Assembly (NCBI RefSeq): GCF_037969725.1
Contig: NZ_CP150203.1
Coordinates: forward strand, 2,248,001 to 2,312,000
DNA from: Paenibacillus sp. FSL W8-0426
Lineage (GTDB): Bacteria; Bacillota; Bacilli; Paenibacillales; Paenibacillaceae
Direction of reading: 5' to 3'
Length of the DNA stretch: 64,000 nucleotides
Shown: in pieces, positions 17,329 to 25,158 of the stretch
Layout: every line of letters begins with the position of its first letter
Position numbering within the stretch: the first letter of the stretch is position 1
Made by a program: the position numbers and the translations under genes
The notes under the pieces: model-generated
Database searches by the model: none
What the model was told of the DNA's origin: nothing
What the model saw: only the letters and a program-made list of their open reading frames with translations

Positions 17329-17559
17329 ATGGAAGAATTAGTAAGTACAATTGCTAAGGCTTTGGTCGATCATCCGGAAGATGTGGCAGTTCGAACGGTG
17401 GAGAAGGATCGGCTCGTCGTTTACGAGCTGACCGTTCATCCCGACGATGTCGGAAAGGTGATCGGCAAGCAAGGGCGAATCGCGAAATCTCTGCGTACGG
17501 TCGTCACGTCAGCAGCAGTTAAGATGGATAAACGGGTTACCGTTGATATCATATCTTAA
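17329..17559 (+). CDS. khpA: KH-domain RNA-binding protein KhpA (YlqC type)
   Basis: A 76-residue single KH-domain protein with the GxxG loop in VGKVIGKQGRIAKSLR (about 43-58). Homologues pair with KhpB/EloR and affect cell elongation and RNA biology. Start ATG 17329 follows GGAGGG. It sits in its conserved slot after rpsP. The ylqD gene that follows it in Bacillus subtilis is absent; a terminator stands there instead. Confidence 0.95.
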   Translation: MEELVSTIAKALVDHPEDVAVRTVEKDRLVVYELTVHPDDVGKVIGKQGRIAKSLRTVVTSAAVKMDKRVTVDIIS

Positions 17560-17564
17560 AGATA

Positions 17565-17606
17565 TACGAAAGGGGGTTAGGATGCATGTCCTAGCCCCTT
17601 TTCGTA
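17565..17606 (+). terminator. Long hairpin terminator between khpA and rimM
   Basis: An 18-base arm beginning TACGAAAGGGGG pairs with an arm ending CCCCTTTTCGTA around a 6-base loop with very few mismatches. The T residues lie inside the 3' arm rather than after it. It may act in both directions or only partially terminate, since rimM lacks an obvious promoter. Confidence 0.75.
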
Positions 17607-17660
17607 CATGCTGAAACTTACAATCATAGCGATGGGTTGAATGAAATGCAGGAGGAACGT

Positions 17661-18173
17661 ATGTCACAATTCATGAATGTAGGTAAAATCGTTAACACTC
17701 ACGGCATCCGCGGTGAACTGAAAATCATGCCCACCACGGACTTTCCTGAAGTTCGCTTTGCCAAAAATGCAGAGCTTTATTTGTTCATGCCTGACGGGCA
17801 ATCCGTATTGGCAAAGGTTGAAGCGGCTCGTCCGCACAAAAACATGTATATCGTTCGTTTTAAGGAATTTGGCAACATTAACGAGGTGGAGAAATTCAAA
17901 GGCGGTATGGCCAAGGTTTCGAAGGAAGACCTTGCCGAGCTGGAGGAAAACGAATATTATTTCCATCAAATTATCGGCTGCTCCGTCGTCACTGAAGAAG
18001 GCGATACACTGGGCAAGATTACAGACATTTTGACACCCGGCGCCAATGATGTATGGGTCGTTAAGACATCTGCCGGCAAAGAAGTGCTGATTCCGGTGAT
18101 TGACGACGTTGTACTGGATGTGGACATCGAGCAGCAGCAGGTCAAAATTCATCTGATGGAAGGGTTACTATAG
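17661..18173 (+). CDS. rimM: 16S rRNA processing protein RimM
   Basis: A 30S maturation factor for the 3' (head) domain. The 170-residue protein has an N-terminal RimM barrel (about 5-85, starting [16 protein letters not shown]) and a C-terminal PRC barrel (about 98-168, with [18 protein letters not shown]). ATG 17661 has AGGAGG 5-10 bases upstream, whereas the earlier in-frame TTG/ATG codons do not. Its stop is one base from the trmD ATG. Confidence 0.97.
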   Translation: MSQFMNVGKIVNTHGIRGELKIMPTTDFPEVRFAKNAELYLFMPDGQSVLAKVEAARPHKNMYIVRFKEFGNINEVEKFKGGMAKVSKEDLAELEENEYYFHQIIGCSVVTEEGDTLGKITDILTPGANDVWVVKTSAGKEVLIPVIDDVVLDVDIEQQQVKIHLMEGLL

Positions 18174-18174
18174 G

Positions 18175-18942
18175 ATGAAGGTCGATGTACTGACGTTATT
18201 CCCGGAAATGTTCGAAGGTGTGTTTGGTTCAAGCATTTTGGGCAAAGCCCAGGCAAAAGGGCTGGTTTCCCTGAATGCCGTCAATTTTCGGGACTATGCC
18301 AACAACAAACATCATACGGTGGATGATACCCCTTATGGCGGCGGAGGCGGAATGGTGCTTAAGCCTGATCCGATCTTCGCAGCCGTGGAGGATGTCGTGC
18401 AGCAGCGGGGACCTGAAGGGAAACGGCCGCGCATCATACTGATGTGCCCGCAAGGAGAGACCTTCACGCAGAAAAAGGCGGAAGAACTCGTGCAGGAGGA
18501 TCACCTGATTTTTATATGCGGCCATTATGAGGGTTACGATGAACGAATTCGCGAATTCCTCGTCACGGACGAGCTGTCCATTGGGGACTACGTGCTGACT
18601 GGAGGCGAATTGCCGGCCATGGTGGCCATTGACAGCATTGCACGACTTATTCCGGGCGTGCTGGGCAATGAAACGAGTGCGGTGACCGATTCGTTCAGCA
18701 CGGGGCTGTTGGAGTACCCGCATTACACCCGACCGCCGGAATTCAGAGGCATGAAGGTGCCGGATGTGCTGCTGTCAGGACATCATTCGAATATCGAAGC
18801 CTGGCGCAGGGAGCAGTCGCTGCTCCGCACGCTGGAGCGCAGGCCGGACCTGCTCGAAACGGCGGAGCTGTCCAAGAAAGAACGCGAGTGGCTGGACAAG
18901 CTTCGTTCGAAGAAACAGGAAACCGGATCAGGGGACCGATGA
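18175..18942 (+). CDS. trmD: tRNA (guanine37-N1)-methyltransferase
   Basis: Methylates G37 next to the anticodon of tRNAs reading CNN codons, preventing +1 frameshifts. The 255-residue SPOUT-fold protein has the family start [15 protein letters not shown], the loop [14 protein letters not shown], and the knot motifs [12 protein letters not shown] and [11 protein letters not shown]. It is tightly coupled to rimM. A strong terminator 30 bases later ends the operon, so rplS, which usually follows directly, is transcribed separately here. Confidence 0.98.
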   Translation: MKVDVLTLFPEMFEGVFGSSILGKAQAKGLVSLNAVNFRDYANNKHHTVDDTPYGGGGGMVLKPDPIFAAVEDVVQQRGPEGKRPRIILMCPQGETFTQKKAEELVQEDHLIFICGHYEGYDERIREFLVTDELSIGDYVLTGGELPAMVAIDSIARLIPGVLGNETSAVTDSFSTGLLEYPHYTRPPEFRGMKVPDVLLSGHHSNIEAWRREQSLLRTLERRPDLLETAELSKKEREWLDKLRSKKQETGSGDR

Positions 18943-18972
18943 TCGGTCCGAAGATTCTCCATAGCGTTGATC

Positions 18973-19014
18973 AAAAGAGCACATCTTGCATTGGGCAAGG
19001 TTGCTCTTTTTTTT
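18973..19014 (+). terminator. Terminator after trmD
   Basis: AAAGAGCA..ATCTTGC pairs with GCAAG..TGCTCTTT, closing a 4-base loop, and is followed by eight T residues. Confidence 0.92.
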
Positions 19015-19122
19015 GGATAGGTTGTTCTCCCTTTTCTCAAAAATAGGTTGTAAATAATGGTAAAAATGCTTATCGTTGAATGTGAAGTTGATGGACCGAA
19101 CAAATGGGGAGGCGGAAATGAC

Positions 19123-20364
19123 ATGAACGACCAAACGCATGAGGTGGGCAGAGTCGATATCAGCCAAGCAGGCCTGCGCTGCAAAATGCTGCTTGGTGAC
19201 CTGAACGGCGATGGCAGGTTGGAGATGCTGTTGGTACAAGCCGATGGCGGGATCGATGATCGTTATGTTCCACATCAGGTACGTTGTTTGACGGCGTATG
19301 ACCTGACCGGAGAGCTTTTATGGCAAGTAGGGTCTCCTGATCCGGATGCAGGCGGACCGGGATCGGATTATCCGGCCCAAATTGCGGACTGGGATGGAGA
19401 CGGCAGCAATGAAGTGGTTTGTGTCATGGAGAAGCGATTTCTGGTGTTGGACGGGACTACGGGGGAAATCAAAGAAAGCCATGCCTTACCCGGCGAGCAG
19501 GCGCATGATTGCATTATTTTGGCGAACCTTACGGGTGAACCACAGAAAATGGACGTTATTTTAAAAGATCGTTATAAAACGATGTGGGCATTGAACCATG
19601 AGTTTGAACTGTTGTGGAAGCATGAGGGCAACACCGGGCATTTCCCGTGGGTGTATGACATCGACGGTGACGGGCGGCACGAAGTGATGGCCGGGTATGA
19701 CATGCTCGATCATGATGGCACGTTACTGTGGTCCTGCAGGGACCTGGAGGATCACGCGGACTGCATCTGGTTTGGCGACGTGGATGGCGATGGAAAGACC
19801 GAGATTGTCATCGGGGGAAGCGTGACGGTAATGATGGATCTCCAGGGTAACGAGAAATGGCGTTATACCGGTTCAATCGAATCGCAGCACGTTGCGCTCG
19901 GAACGTTTTGCGATGGCCTGAAAGGCTTGCAGGTGGCGGGATTGGACCGTATTGTTCGCGGGGACGAACAGGGTCTTGACGGCATGTTTTTGCTGGATGC
20001 TGCGGGTCAAGAAATATGGAAGGAGAACCGGACGACCCGCGGCTGGCTTACGATCATCGAGCCTGTACGTAAGTGGGACGACAGCGGGCTTGATTATATT
20101 TTAGCTTATCGCAGGGGAGGGGGCGTGCTCCCGTCATTGATCAACGGAGATATGGAAACGGTTGCATCCTTTGGCAAAGAGGGGTATGCGGTTCATGCGG
20201 ACCTCTGCCAAAGCGGACGCGAACAGGTCATTATTTACGATGCTCTGGAAGCTGTCATCTATTCGAGCTCCCCGTTAAGCCTAGAACAGGCCCAGACCGA
20301 AAGAGCCCAGCCACAGTCCAAACGACTGTATAGCTCGACTCTTTATCCGGGTGGGGAAGTATAA
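19123..20364 (+). CDS. FG-GAP/VCBS-like beta-propeller protein, cytosolic
   Basis: A 413-residue protein with repeated calcium-loop motifs of the D-x-D/N-G-D-G type: GDLNGDGRLEM, ADWDGDGSNEV, YDIDGDGRHEV and GDVDGDGKTEI. They are spaced as blades of a propeller, as in FG-GAP/VCBS proteins and the catalytic propellers of some polysaccharide lyases. No signal peptide or membrane segment is seen, so it is probably cytosolic. ATG 19123 has GGGGAGG nine bases upstream; the frame is open back to 19057 without a better site. It lies between trmD and rplS, where no gene stands in related genomes. The function is unknown; sugar recognition or cleavage is a guess. Confidence 0.8.
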   Translation: MNDQTHEVGRVDISQAGLRCKMLLGDLNGDGRLEMLLVQADGGIDDRYVPHQVRCLTAYDLTGELLWQVGSPDPDAGGPGSDYPAQIADWDGDGSNEVVCVMEKRFLVLDGTTGEIKESHALPGEQAHDCIILANLTGEPQKMDVILKDRYKTMWALNHEFELLWKHEGNTGHFPWVYDIDGDGRHEVMAGYDMLDHDGTLLWSCRDLEDHADCIWFGDVDGDGKTEIVIGGSVTVMMDLQGNEKWRYTGSIESQHVALGTFCDGLKGLQVAGLDRIVRGDEQGLDGMFLLDAAGQEIWKENRTTRGWLTIIEPVRKWDDSGLDYILAYRRGGGVLPSLINGDMETVASFGKEGYAVHADLCQSGREQVIIYDALEAVIYSSSPLSLEQAQTERAQPQSKRLYSSTLYPGGEV

Positions 20365-20446
20365 TGATCACGATGCGGGATATGCTCTTTGTAGGAGAAG
20401 TATATCCAAATGTACAGACATTTCCGAGTGGTTGGAAAAGGAAGAA

Positions 20447-21382
20447 TTAGTCCCTCTTTTGTTCGGGTTGAAGCAATGCGGATAGCTCCGTGTCTGTTGT
20501 TACAGTTAACCTTGGAAGCTTCATGGGATTGTCTCCCGGCCGCACAAACCCGGGACGCACCGAGAACGCCATACGGTAACCGTTTTGTTGAAGCTTATAA
20601 ATCATTTGCGTGCTGGTGTAACCAAAAGGATAAGCCAGATATGGCGTATCGATCCCGGCAATCTCTTTCATCTGCTCGATGTCGCCGTTCAGGAGGGTGG
20701 TATCCAGTCCGACCGGTACGCTTTCGCCGCAGCGCATGAAGCCTTTGTGATGAAGGTTGTAAGTATGGCTGTTGAATTCAAATACGTCCGAAGCCGCTTG
20801 CATTTCCTGTTTGGATATGAATGATTTCTTGGCCGGATCAAAATGGACGGGACGCTCCTCGATTTTGCTGCCGATCACGAACTGGGAAGCATGAAAATTG
20901 TACTTTTTGAGTATGGGATACCCAAGGGTATAGTTGTTCTGATAACCGTCGTCAAAAGTGATAACAATGGATTTTTGAGGCAAGGAAATCTGGCCCTTCA
21001 CGTATTGTTCCAACTGTTCCAGCGTCACGGTCTGGTATCCTTCATCGTGCAAAAATTTCATGTTTTGCTCAAAAGCCTCGAGAGTGATGATCGATTTGTT
21101 GCCTGGTTCGCGATTATCCGCTTTGGGTTCTATGTAATGGTACATCAGTACCGGAACCTCGGTTGCCGTCCCGGGCTGAACCTTAAATGATGGATCGAGT
21201 TTCGGAACATTGGAGTAATCCGGATGGGAGATGAGAAATGCTTTCCGCTTCACCATGTCCCACGAGGTACATGCCTTATGCGATAAAGCATTGGTGGGAT
21301 GATTGACTGCATATACGTACAATGTCACAAAACATGTAAGTGCAGCGAGCAGGGCGAGCATGATTTTTTTGATTGGTTTCAT
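20447..21382 (-). CDS. Membrane-anchored polysaccharide deacetylase (NodB domain)
   Basis: A 311-residue protein starting MKPIKKIMLALLAALTCF, with one N-terminal hydrophobic segment (about 7-28), a linker, then a NodB-type carbohydrate esterase 4 domain. Visible motifs are VPVLMYHYIEP (about 76), the catalytic/metal TFDDGYQNNY, the His pair region FEFNSHTYNLH and LAYPFGYTS. The layout resembles the PgaB/IcaB group that deacetylates surface poly-N-acetylglucosamine, but chitooligosaccharide or peptidoglycan substrates cannot be excluded. GAAGGAG precedes ATG 21382; the open frame extends 40 codons further upstream without a ribosome-binding site. It is convergent with the propeller gene, and no clear shared terminator is seen between them. 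Confidence 0.88.
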   Translation of the reverse strand: MKPIKKIMLALLAALTCFVTLYVYAVNHPTNALSHKACTSWDMVKRKAFLISHPDYSNVPKLDPSFKVQPGTATEVPVLMYHYIEPKADNREPGNKSIITLEAFEQNMKFLHDEGYQTVTLEQLEQYVKGQISLPQKSIVITFDDGYQNNYTLGYPILKKYNFHASQFVIGSKIEERPVHFDPAKKSFISKQEMQAASDVFEFNSHTYNLHHKGFMRCGESVPVGLDTTLLNGDIEQMKEIAGIDTPYLAYPFGYTSTQMIYKLQQNGYRMAFSVRPGFVRPGDNPMKLPRLTVTTDTELSALLQPEQKRD

Positions 21383-21611
21383 AATGACAAAGCTCCTTCT
21401 ATTGAAAATCCGCGCATCGACAAAGTGCTTGTTGCCGACAAGCTCTATCATAGACGAATGAATCGAAGAGAAAGTTACATTATTGTGATTGCTCCACTTC
21501 ATGGGGAGCGGATATAAGATGGATTCGGGTGTTTATACAGGTTTTTAAGTTGTGACAAATCATTGTTATCAGAATTTTTGGTTTAATATGCATAATTTTT
21601 TGGAGATATCC

Positions 21612-21640
21612 TTGTGTTTTGAATTTGTGCATGGTACAAT
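21612..21640 (+). promoter_or_regulatory. SigA promoter of rplS
   Basis: TTGTGT (21612-21617) and TACAAT (21635-21640) are separated by 17 bases. It initiates just before the structured rplS leader. The upstream part of this 360-base gap (21383-21611) is AT-rich and probably also holds the minus-strand promoter of the deacetylase; I see no gene in it. Confidence 0.7.
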
Positions 21641-21657
21641 ATTTCTGTTGTGTGGAA

Positions 21658-21725
21658 TACGGCGGTCCTCTATGGATAATGATGGAGACATCGTAGTCTC
21701 CGGAAGAAGTATGAACGCCTGTACG
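21658..21725 (+). promoter_or_regulatory. L19-type ribosomal-protein leader of rplS
   Basis: A closing helix TAC-GGCG (from 21658) with CGCC-T-GTA (to 21725) encloses an inner hairpin, GGAGAC-atcgta-GTCTCC. It ends just before the GGAAGGAGGGAG ribosome-binding site. The position and the two-helix layout agree with the L19 leader family of Firmicutes, in which the ribosomal protein is thought to regulate its own mRNA. I could not align it to a covariance model. Confidence 0.65.
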
Positions 21726-21742
21726 GAAGGAGGGAGTCATAG

Positions 21743-22084
21743 ATGAATATCGTCCAAGCGATTACTCAAGAACAACTTCGCAAGGATGTGCCAAGTTTCC
21801 GCCCTGGTGACACTTTGAAAGTGCACGTTAAGGTTATCGAGGGAACTCGTGAGCGTATCCAGTTGTTTGAAGGTGTTGTGATCAAGCGCCGTGGTGGCGG
21901 AATCAGTGAGACTTTTACGGTTCGTAAAATTTCTTACGGTGTAGGTGTGGAAAGAACATTCCCGCTTCATTCCCCAAAAATCGATAGAATCGAAGTGGCT
22001 CGCCGTGGTAAAGTGCGTCGTGCGAAGCTTTATTATCTTCGTGAACTGCGCGGTAAAGCAGCGAGAATTAAAGAAATTCGTTAA
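21743..22084 (+). CDS. rplS: 50S ribosomal protein L19
   Basis: A 113-residue L19 at the 30S-50S interface, starting [19 protein letters not shown], with [27 protein letters not shown] in the middle (given by region) and [20 protein letters not shown] at the C-terminus. A GGAGGGAG ribosome-binding site precedes ATG 21743. It is separated from trmD by two inserted genes and has its own promoter, leader and terminator. Confidence 0.98.
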   Translation: MNIVQAITQEQLRKDVPSFRPGDTLKVHVKVIEGTRERIQLFEGVVIKRRGGGISETFTVRKISYGVGVERTFPLHSPKIDRIEVARRGKVRRAKLYYLRELRGKAARIKEIR

Positions 22085-22102
22085 TATAACGGATAACGGA
22101 GA

Positions 22103-22131
22103 GGGCTTGGAAACAAGCCCTTTTCGTTTTT
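22103..22131 (+). terminator. Terminator after rplS
   Basis: GGGCTTG-gaaa-CAAGCCC forms a perfect 7-bp stem with a GAAA loop, followed by TTTTCGTTTTT. Confidence 0.92.
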
Positions 22132-22400
22132 GTCTGGGAAAAGTTGAACCGGAGGTACACTTCCGAGTAAAATGGTATAGCGACACATGCGCAAAAGTCC
22201 GGGAGGCTTTGTAAAATCAGTTATTTTCGTAAGACATGGGGATAGCATCGCCATACAAATGCACGTAGATGCTTACGTTTCGATTTACATAACTGATGGT
22301 CGGCATCACTGCTTGCATGGAAGGACAACGATCGTGAGCGGCAGTATGCTGAATGTGTTATTGGCTGTAAACATGTACCGTGAAGAGAGGAAGATCAGTG
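22132..22400 (+). other. Intergenic region before lepB, no gene seen
   Basis: About 270 bases between the rplS terminator and lepB. TTGAAC (22144) and TAAAAT (22168) with an 18-base spacer could be a weak promoter. AGCATC (22244-22249) and GATGCT (22268-22273) could form a small hairpin. No open frame with a ribosome-binding site is present. Confidence 0.4.
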
Positions 22401-23018
22401 ATGGAACAAGAAGTTCAACAGGACCACGGCAAACCTGCCGAAGAGAATGGCAGTCGATCCAAGAAAGCCAAAAATGAAATCGTGGAATGGATCAAAGCGA
22501 TTGCGATTGCATTGGTTTTGGTCGTTTTGATTCGTTGGCTGCTGTTTAAGCCGTTTGTGGTGGACGGGCCTTCGATGCAGCCGAATTTTCATACCGGCGA
22601 ACGGGTGATCGTCAATGAAATTTTGTACGACATCCGCGAACCGAAACGCGGTGAGGTTATCGTCTTCCACGTGCCTTCGGAAGGCCGCGATTTCATTAAG
22701 CGCGTCATTGCCGTTGCCGGCGATACGGTTGAAGTCAAGGGAGATACCGTATTGGTGAATGGAGAAAAAGTGAATGAAACCTACATTCAGGGCGCGATTG
22801 ATGCTGCGGAAGCAAATGGGGGAACCTACAACGTGAAGGACTTCCCGAATGAGCAGTTCCCTGACGGAAAGGTGCCTGAAGGTCACGTTTTCGTGATGGG
22901 GGATAACCGTCCGAACAGTACGGACAGCCGAATGATCGGTTATGTGCCGCTTGGCGATATCGTAGGTCGCGCAGACGTGATTTTCTGGCCGATCAGCGAC
23001 GTGAAGTGGATTAACTGA
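22401..23018 (+). CDS. lepB: Type I signal peptidase
   Basis: Removes signal peptides from exported proteins at the outer face of the membrane. The 205-residue protein has a charged N-terminal tail, one membrane anchor (about 32-50), the catalytic Ser58 in VDGPSMQPNF and Lys100 in RDFIKRVIAVAGD, and the box MGDNRPNSTDSR. This is the single-anchor Gram-positive form. ATG 22401 is chosen; GTG 22398 and GTG 22380 are possible alternatives. It sits in the conserved rplS-lepB-rbgA order. Confidence 0.96.
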   Translation: MEQEVQQDHGKPAEENGSRSKKAKNEIVEWIKAIAIALVLVVLIRWLLFKPFVVDGPSMQPNFHTGERVIVNEILYDIREPKRGEVIVFHVPSEGRDFIKRVIAVAGDTVEVKGDTVLVNGEKVNETYIQGAIDAAEANGGTYNVKDFPNEQFPDGKVPEGHVFVMGDNRPNSTDSRMIGYVPLGDIVGRADVIFWPISDVKWIN

Positions 23019-23059
23019 TCCAGGGATGATTTTTAAGTAAACAACGAGGTGAAGACAAG

Positions 23060-23923
23060 GTGACGATACAATGGTTTCCAGGTCATATGACCCGAGCCAG
23101 ACGCCAGATTCAGGATAAGTTAAAGCTGATTGACGTGGTCATCGAACTGCTGGATGCCCGTCTGCCTGTCTCCAGCCGCAATCCGATGATTGACGAAATT
23201 TTGCAGGGCAAGCCAAGAATGATTTTGCTGAACAAAGCCGATCTGGCCGATCCGAAAGTGACGCAAGAATGGATTGCCTATTTCAAAGAGGAAGGCATTA
23301 CTGCATTTCCCGTAGATGCCTCGACAGGCACCAATGTGAAGGATATTCCGGCACAGGCCCGATTGCTGCTGAAAGAAAAGATCGAACGCCAGTTGGCCAA
23401 AGGTATGAACCCCAGAGCTATCCGCGCCTTGATCGTGGGCATTCCGAACGTCGGCAAATCGACGCTGATCAACCGGCTTGCCGGACGCAACATTGCGGCA
23501 ACGGGGGATCGTCCGGGCGTGACCAAAGGGCAGCAATGGATCAAGGTTGGCAAGGAAATGGAATTGCTGGATACACCGGGCATTTTGTGGCCCAAATTTG
23601 AGGATCAGAACGTCGGTTATCGCTTGGCGGTAACGGGGGCCATCAAAGAAGAAATTTTGAATGCCGAAGATATCGCCTTTTTTGCCATCGGCTATCTCAT
23701 GCGTTATTACTGGGAGGCACTTGAAGAGCGTTTTGATCTGCAGGAGTTCTCGCGGAATGCGGACGAGTCGGATGACGTCATTGCCATCATGGAACAGGTC
23801 GGACGCAAACGCGGCTGCATCGTCAGCGGCGGGCGCGTGGATCTGGAAAAGGCGTCCCGAACGTTCCTGCGGGAGCTGCGTGCAGGCAAAATGGGGCGGT
23901 ACTCGATGGAAGCACCATACTAA
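23060..23923 (+). CDS. rbgA: Ribosome biogenesis GTPase RbgA (YlqF)
   Basis: A late 50S assembly GTPase needed for incorporation of L16. The 287-residue protein has the circularly permuted G-motif order: G4 NKAD (58-61) comes first, then G1 [14 protein letters not shown] (about 127-140) and G3 DTPGILWP (about 175). The N-terminus [17 protein letters not shown] is typical. It starts at GTG 23060 after GAGGTGAAG. A terminator follows, so rnhB is not simply cotranscribed. Confidence 0.97.
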   Translation: MTIQWFPGHMTRARRQIQDKLKLIDVVIELLDARLPVSSRNPMIDEILQGKPRMILLNKADLADPKVTQEWIAYFKEEGITAFPVDASTGTNVKDIPAQARLLLKEKIERQLAKGMNPRAIRALIVGIPNVGKSTLINRLAGRNIAATGDRPGVTKGQQWIKVGKEMELLDTPGILWPKFEDQNVGYRLAVTGAIKEEILNAEDIAFFAIGYLMRYYWEALEERFDLQEFSRNADESDDVIAIMEQVGRKRGCIVSGGRVDLEKASRTFLRELRAGKMGRYSMEAPY

Positions 23924-23945
23924 ACCATATGCAAGATGCCGAAAG

Positions 23946-23984
23946 AATCGGCCGTTACCGGATTGTCGGGAACGGCCGATTTTT
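23946..23984 (+). terminator. Terminator after rbgA
   Basis: AATCGGCCGTT (23946-23956) pairs perfectly with AACGGCCGATT (23971-23981), and the stem runs into a short T stretch. Confidence 0.85.
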
Positions 23985-24429
23985 GCGTTTTATATTCCCC
24001 GGGGCTCTCGATCCGGTCTGACAGATCGAGCGTAAATTCAAATAGGGGCAGATTTTGTTCGGCAGGCTTGCAAAAGATGGAAATGGGTCTTACATATATT
24101 CAGCGTATTTCCATGCATGGTATGATGAAGAGCAGGGCTGTTCGTGGGAACGAGGGACAGGATATATTCAATTTTAAGCATAAGTGACCGATAAAATAAG
24201 AAATTGATCGTGACGGGATGAACGGGCAGAACGAGTCTGGAGAAGCGAGGCATTGCCTAAAACGTTCTGAAGGAAATCTGCATCGGAAGCGGCTGCCGAT
24301 CCCCGGACTCCCCTTTAAACCATATTTTGTGAAAACAATTGAAAGGATATGGCGTCTAAAGAAAATAGGGTGCCGTAACCGCATATATGATTTGCCAGGA
24401 ACAAGCATGGGCAGAGGAGAGGATATGAA
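23985..24429 (+). other. Long rbgA-rnhB intergenic tract with inverted repeats
   Basis: About 445 bases without a supported gene. CTCGATC and GATCGAG near 24006-24030 form a 7-bp hairpin. A promoter with an inverted repeat lies at 24068-24114 (listed separately). The remaining transcript of about 320 bases before rnhB contains GC-rich local complementarity around 24280-24310. Possible uses are an rnhB leader or a small RNA; nothing I recognise. Confidence 0.35.
24068..24114 (+). promoter_or_regulatory. Candidate rnhB-operon promoter with an embedded inverted repeat
   Basis: TTGCAA (24068-24073) and TACATA (24091-24096) have a 17-base spacer. ATGGAAAT (24077-24084) and ATTTCCAT (24107-24114) are perfect 8-base inverted arms flanking the -10. 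This arrangement could be an operator. No regulator can be named. Confidence 0.45.
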
Positions 24430-25131
24430 GTGACTGAAAATATGGAGTTTGACGAGCTGATTCATCAGCATGCCCGAACTGAACCCGCACATAACGATGC
24501 AGACAGCGATTCGACGGACTTGCTGTTCTATGAACGGGAATATTGGGCAAGCGGTTTTGAACACATTGCCGGCATCGATGAGGTGGGGCGCGGCTGCCTG
24601 TTCGGGGACGTGGTCACTGCGGCGGTGATTTTGCCGCTAGGACTGATTCTGGAGGGCGTGAACGATTCGAAAAAGCTGTCCGAGAAAAAACGCGATGCCT
24701 TGTATGAAATCATCATGGAAAACGCAGTGTCCGTCGGGGTAGGATTCGTGGACGCGGAAACGATTGATCGCATCAATATCAAGCAGGCGACCAGGCTGGC
24801 CATGAAGCGGGCTGTTGATGCGCTTGACCAGACGCCGGACTATTTGCTGGTGGACGCCGAAAAAGTGGATGTTCAGATCCCGCAGTTGTCGATCGTTAAA
24901 GGGGACGCGAACAGCCAATCCATCGCGGCAGCGTCCATTATAGCCAAGGTGACCCGCGATCGGCTGTGCCAAGGGGAATGGAACAGGTTATATCCGGACT
25001 ATGGTTTGGCTGTACATAAGGGCTACGCCACGAAATTTCATCGGGAGCAAATCATGCTTCTTGGCGCTACGCCAATGCATCGCAGAAGCTTCTTGGGCAA
25101 TTTGATCGGGGAGCAGCCTACATTGTTTTAA
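24430..25131 (+). CDS. rnhB: Ribonuclease HII
   Basis: Removes ribonucleotides from DNA and RNA-DNA hybrids. The 233-residue protein has a 45-residue acidic extension, then the type 2 RNase H core with D50-E51 in AGIDEVGRG, NDSKKLSEKKR, the third acidic residue D142 in YLLVDAEKV, and SIIAKVTRD. GTG 24430 follows GAGGAGAGG; ATG 24442 is an alternative. It is followed after 27 bases by the FliK-like gene, as in Bacillus. Confidence 0.96.
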   Translation: MTENMEFDELIHQHARTEPAHNDADSDSTDLLFYEREYWASGFEHIAGIDEVGRGCLFGDVVTAAVILPLGLILEGVNDSKKLSEKKRDALYEIIMENAVSVGVGFVDAETIDRINIKQATRLAMKRAVDALDQTPDYLLVDAEKVDVQIPQLSIVKGDANSQSIAAASIIAKVTRDRLCQGEWNRLYPDYGLAVHKGYATKFHREQIMLLGATPMHRRSFLGNLIGEQPTLF

Positions 25132-25158
25132 TCTAGAAGCACGAAAGGAGGGGGAATC

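Noticed and set aside
17565..17606. Remnant of ylqD between khpA and rimM
   Set aside because: The spacer is about 100 bases and is filled by a terminator-like hairpin; no coding remnant is readable.
19015..21611. Insertion sequence or phage origin of the trmD-rplS intrusion
   Set aside because: No transposase, integrase, terminal inverted repeats or target duplication are visible; codon use looks ordinary.
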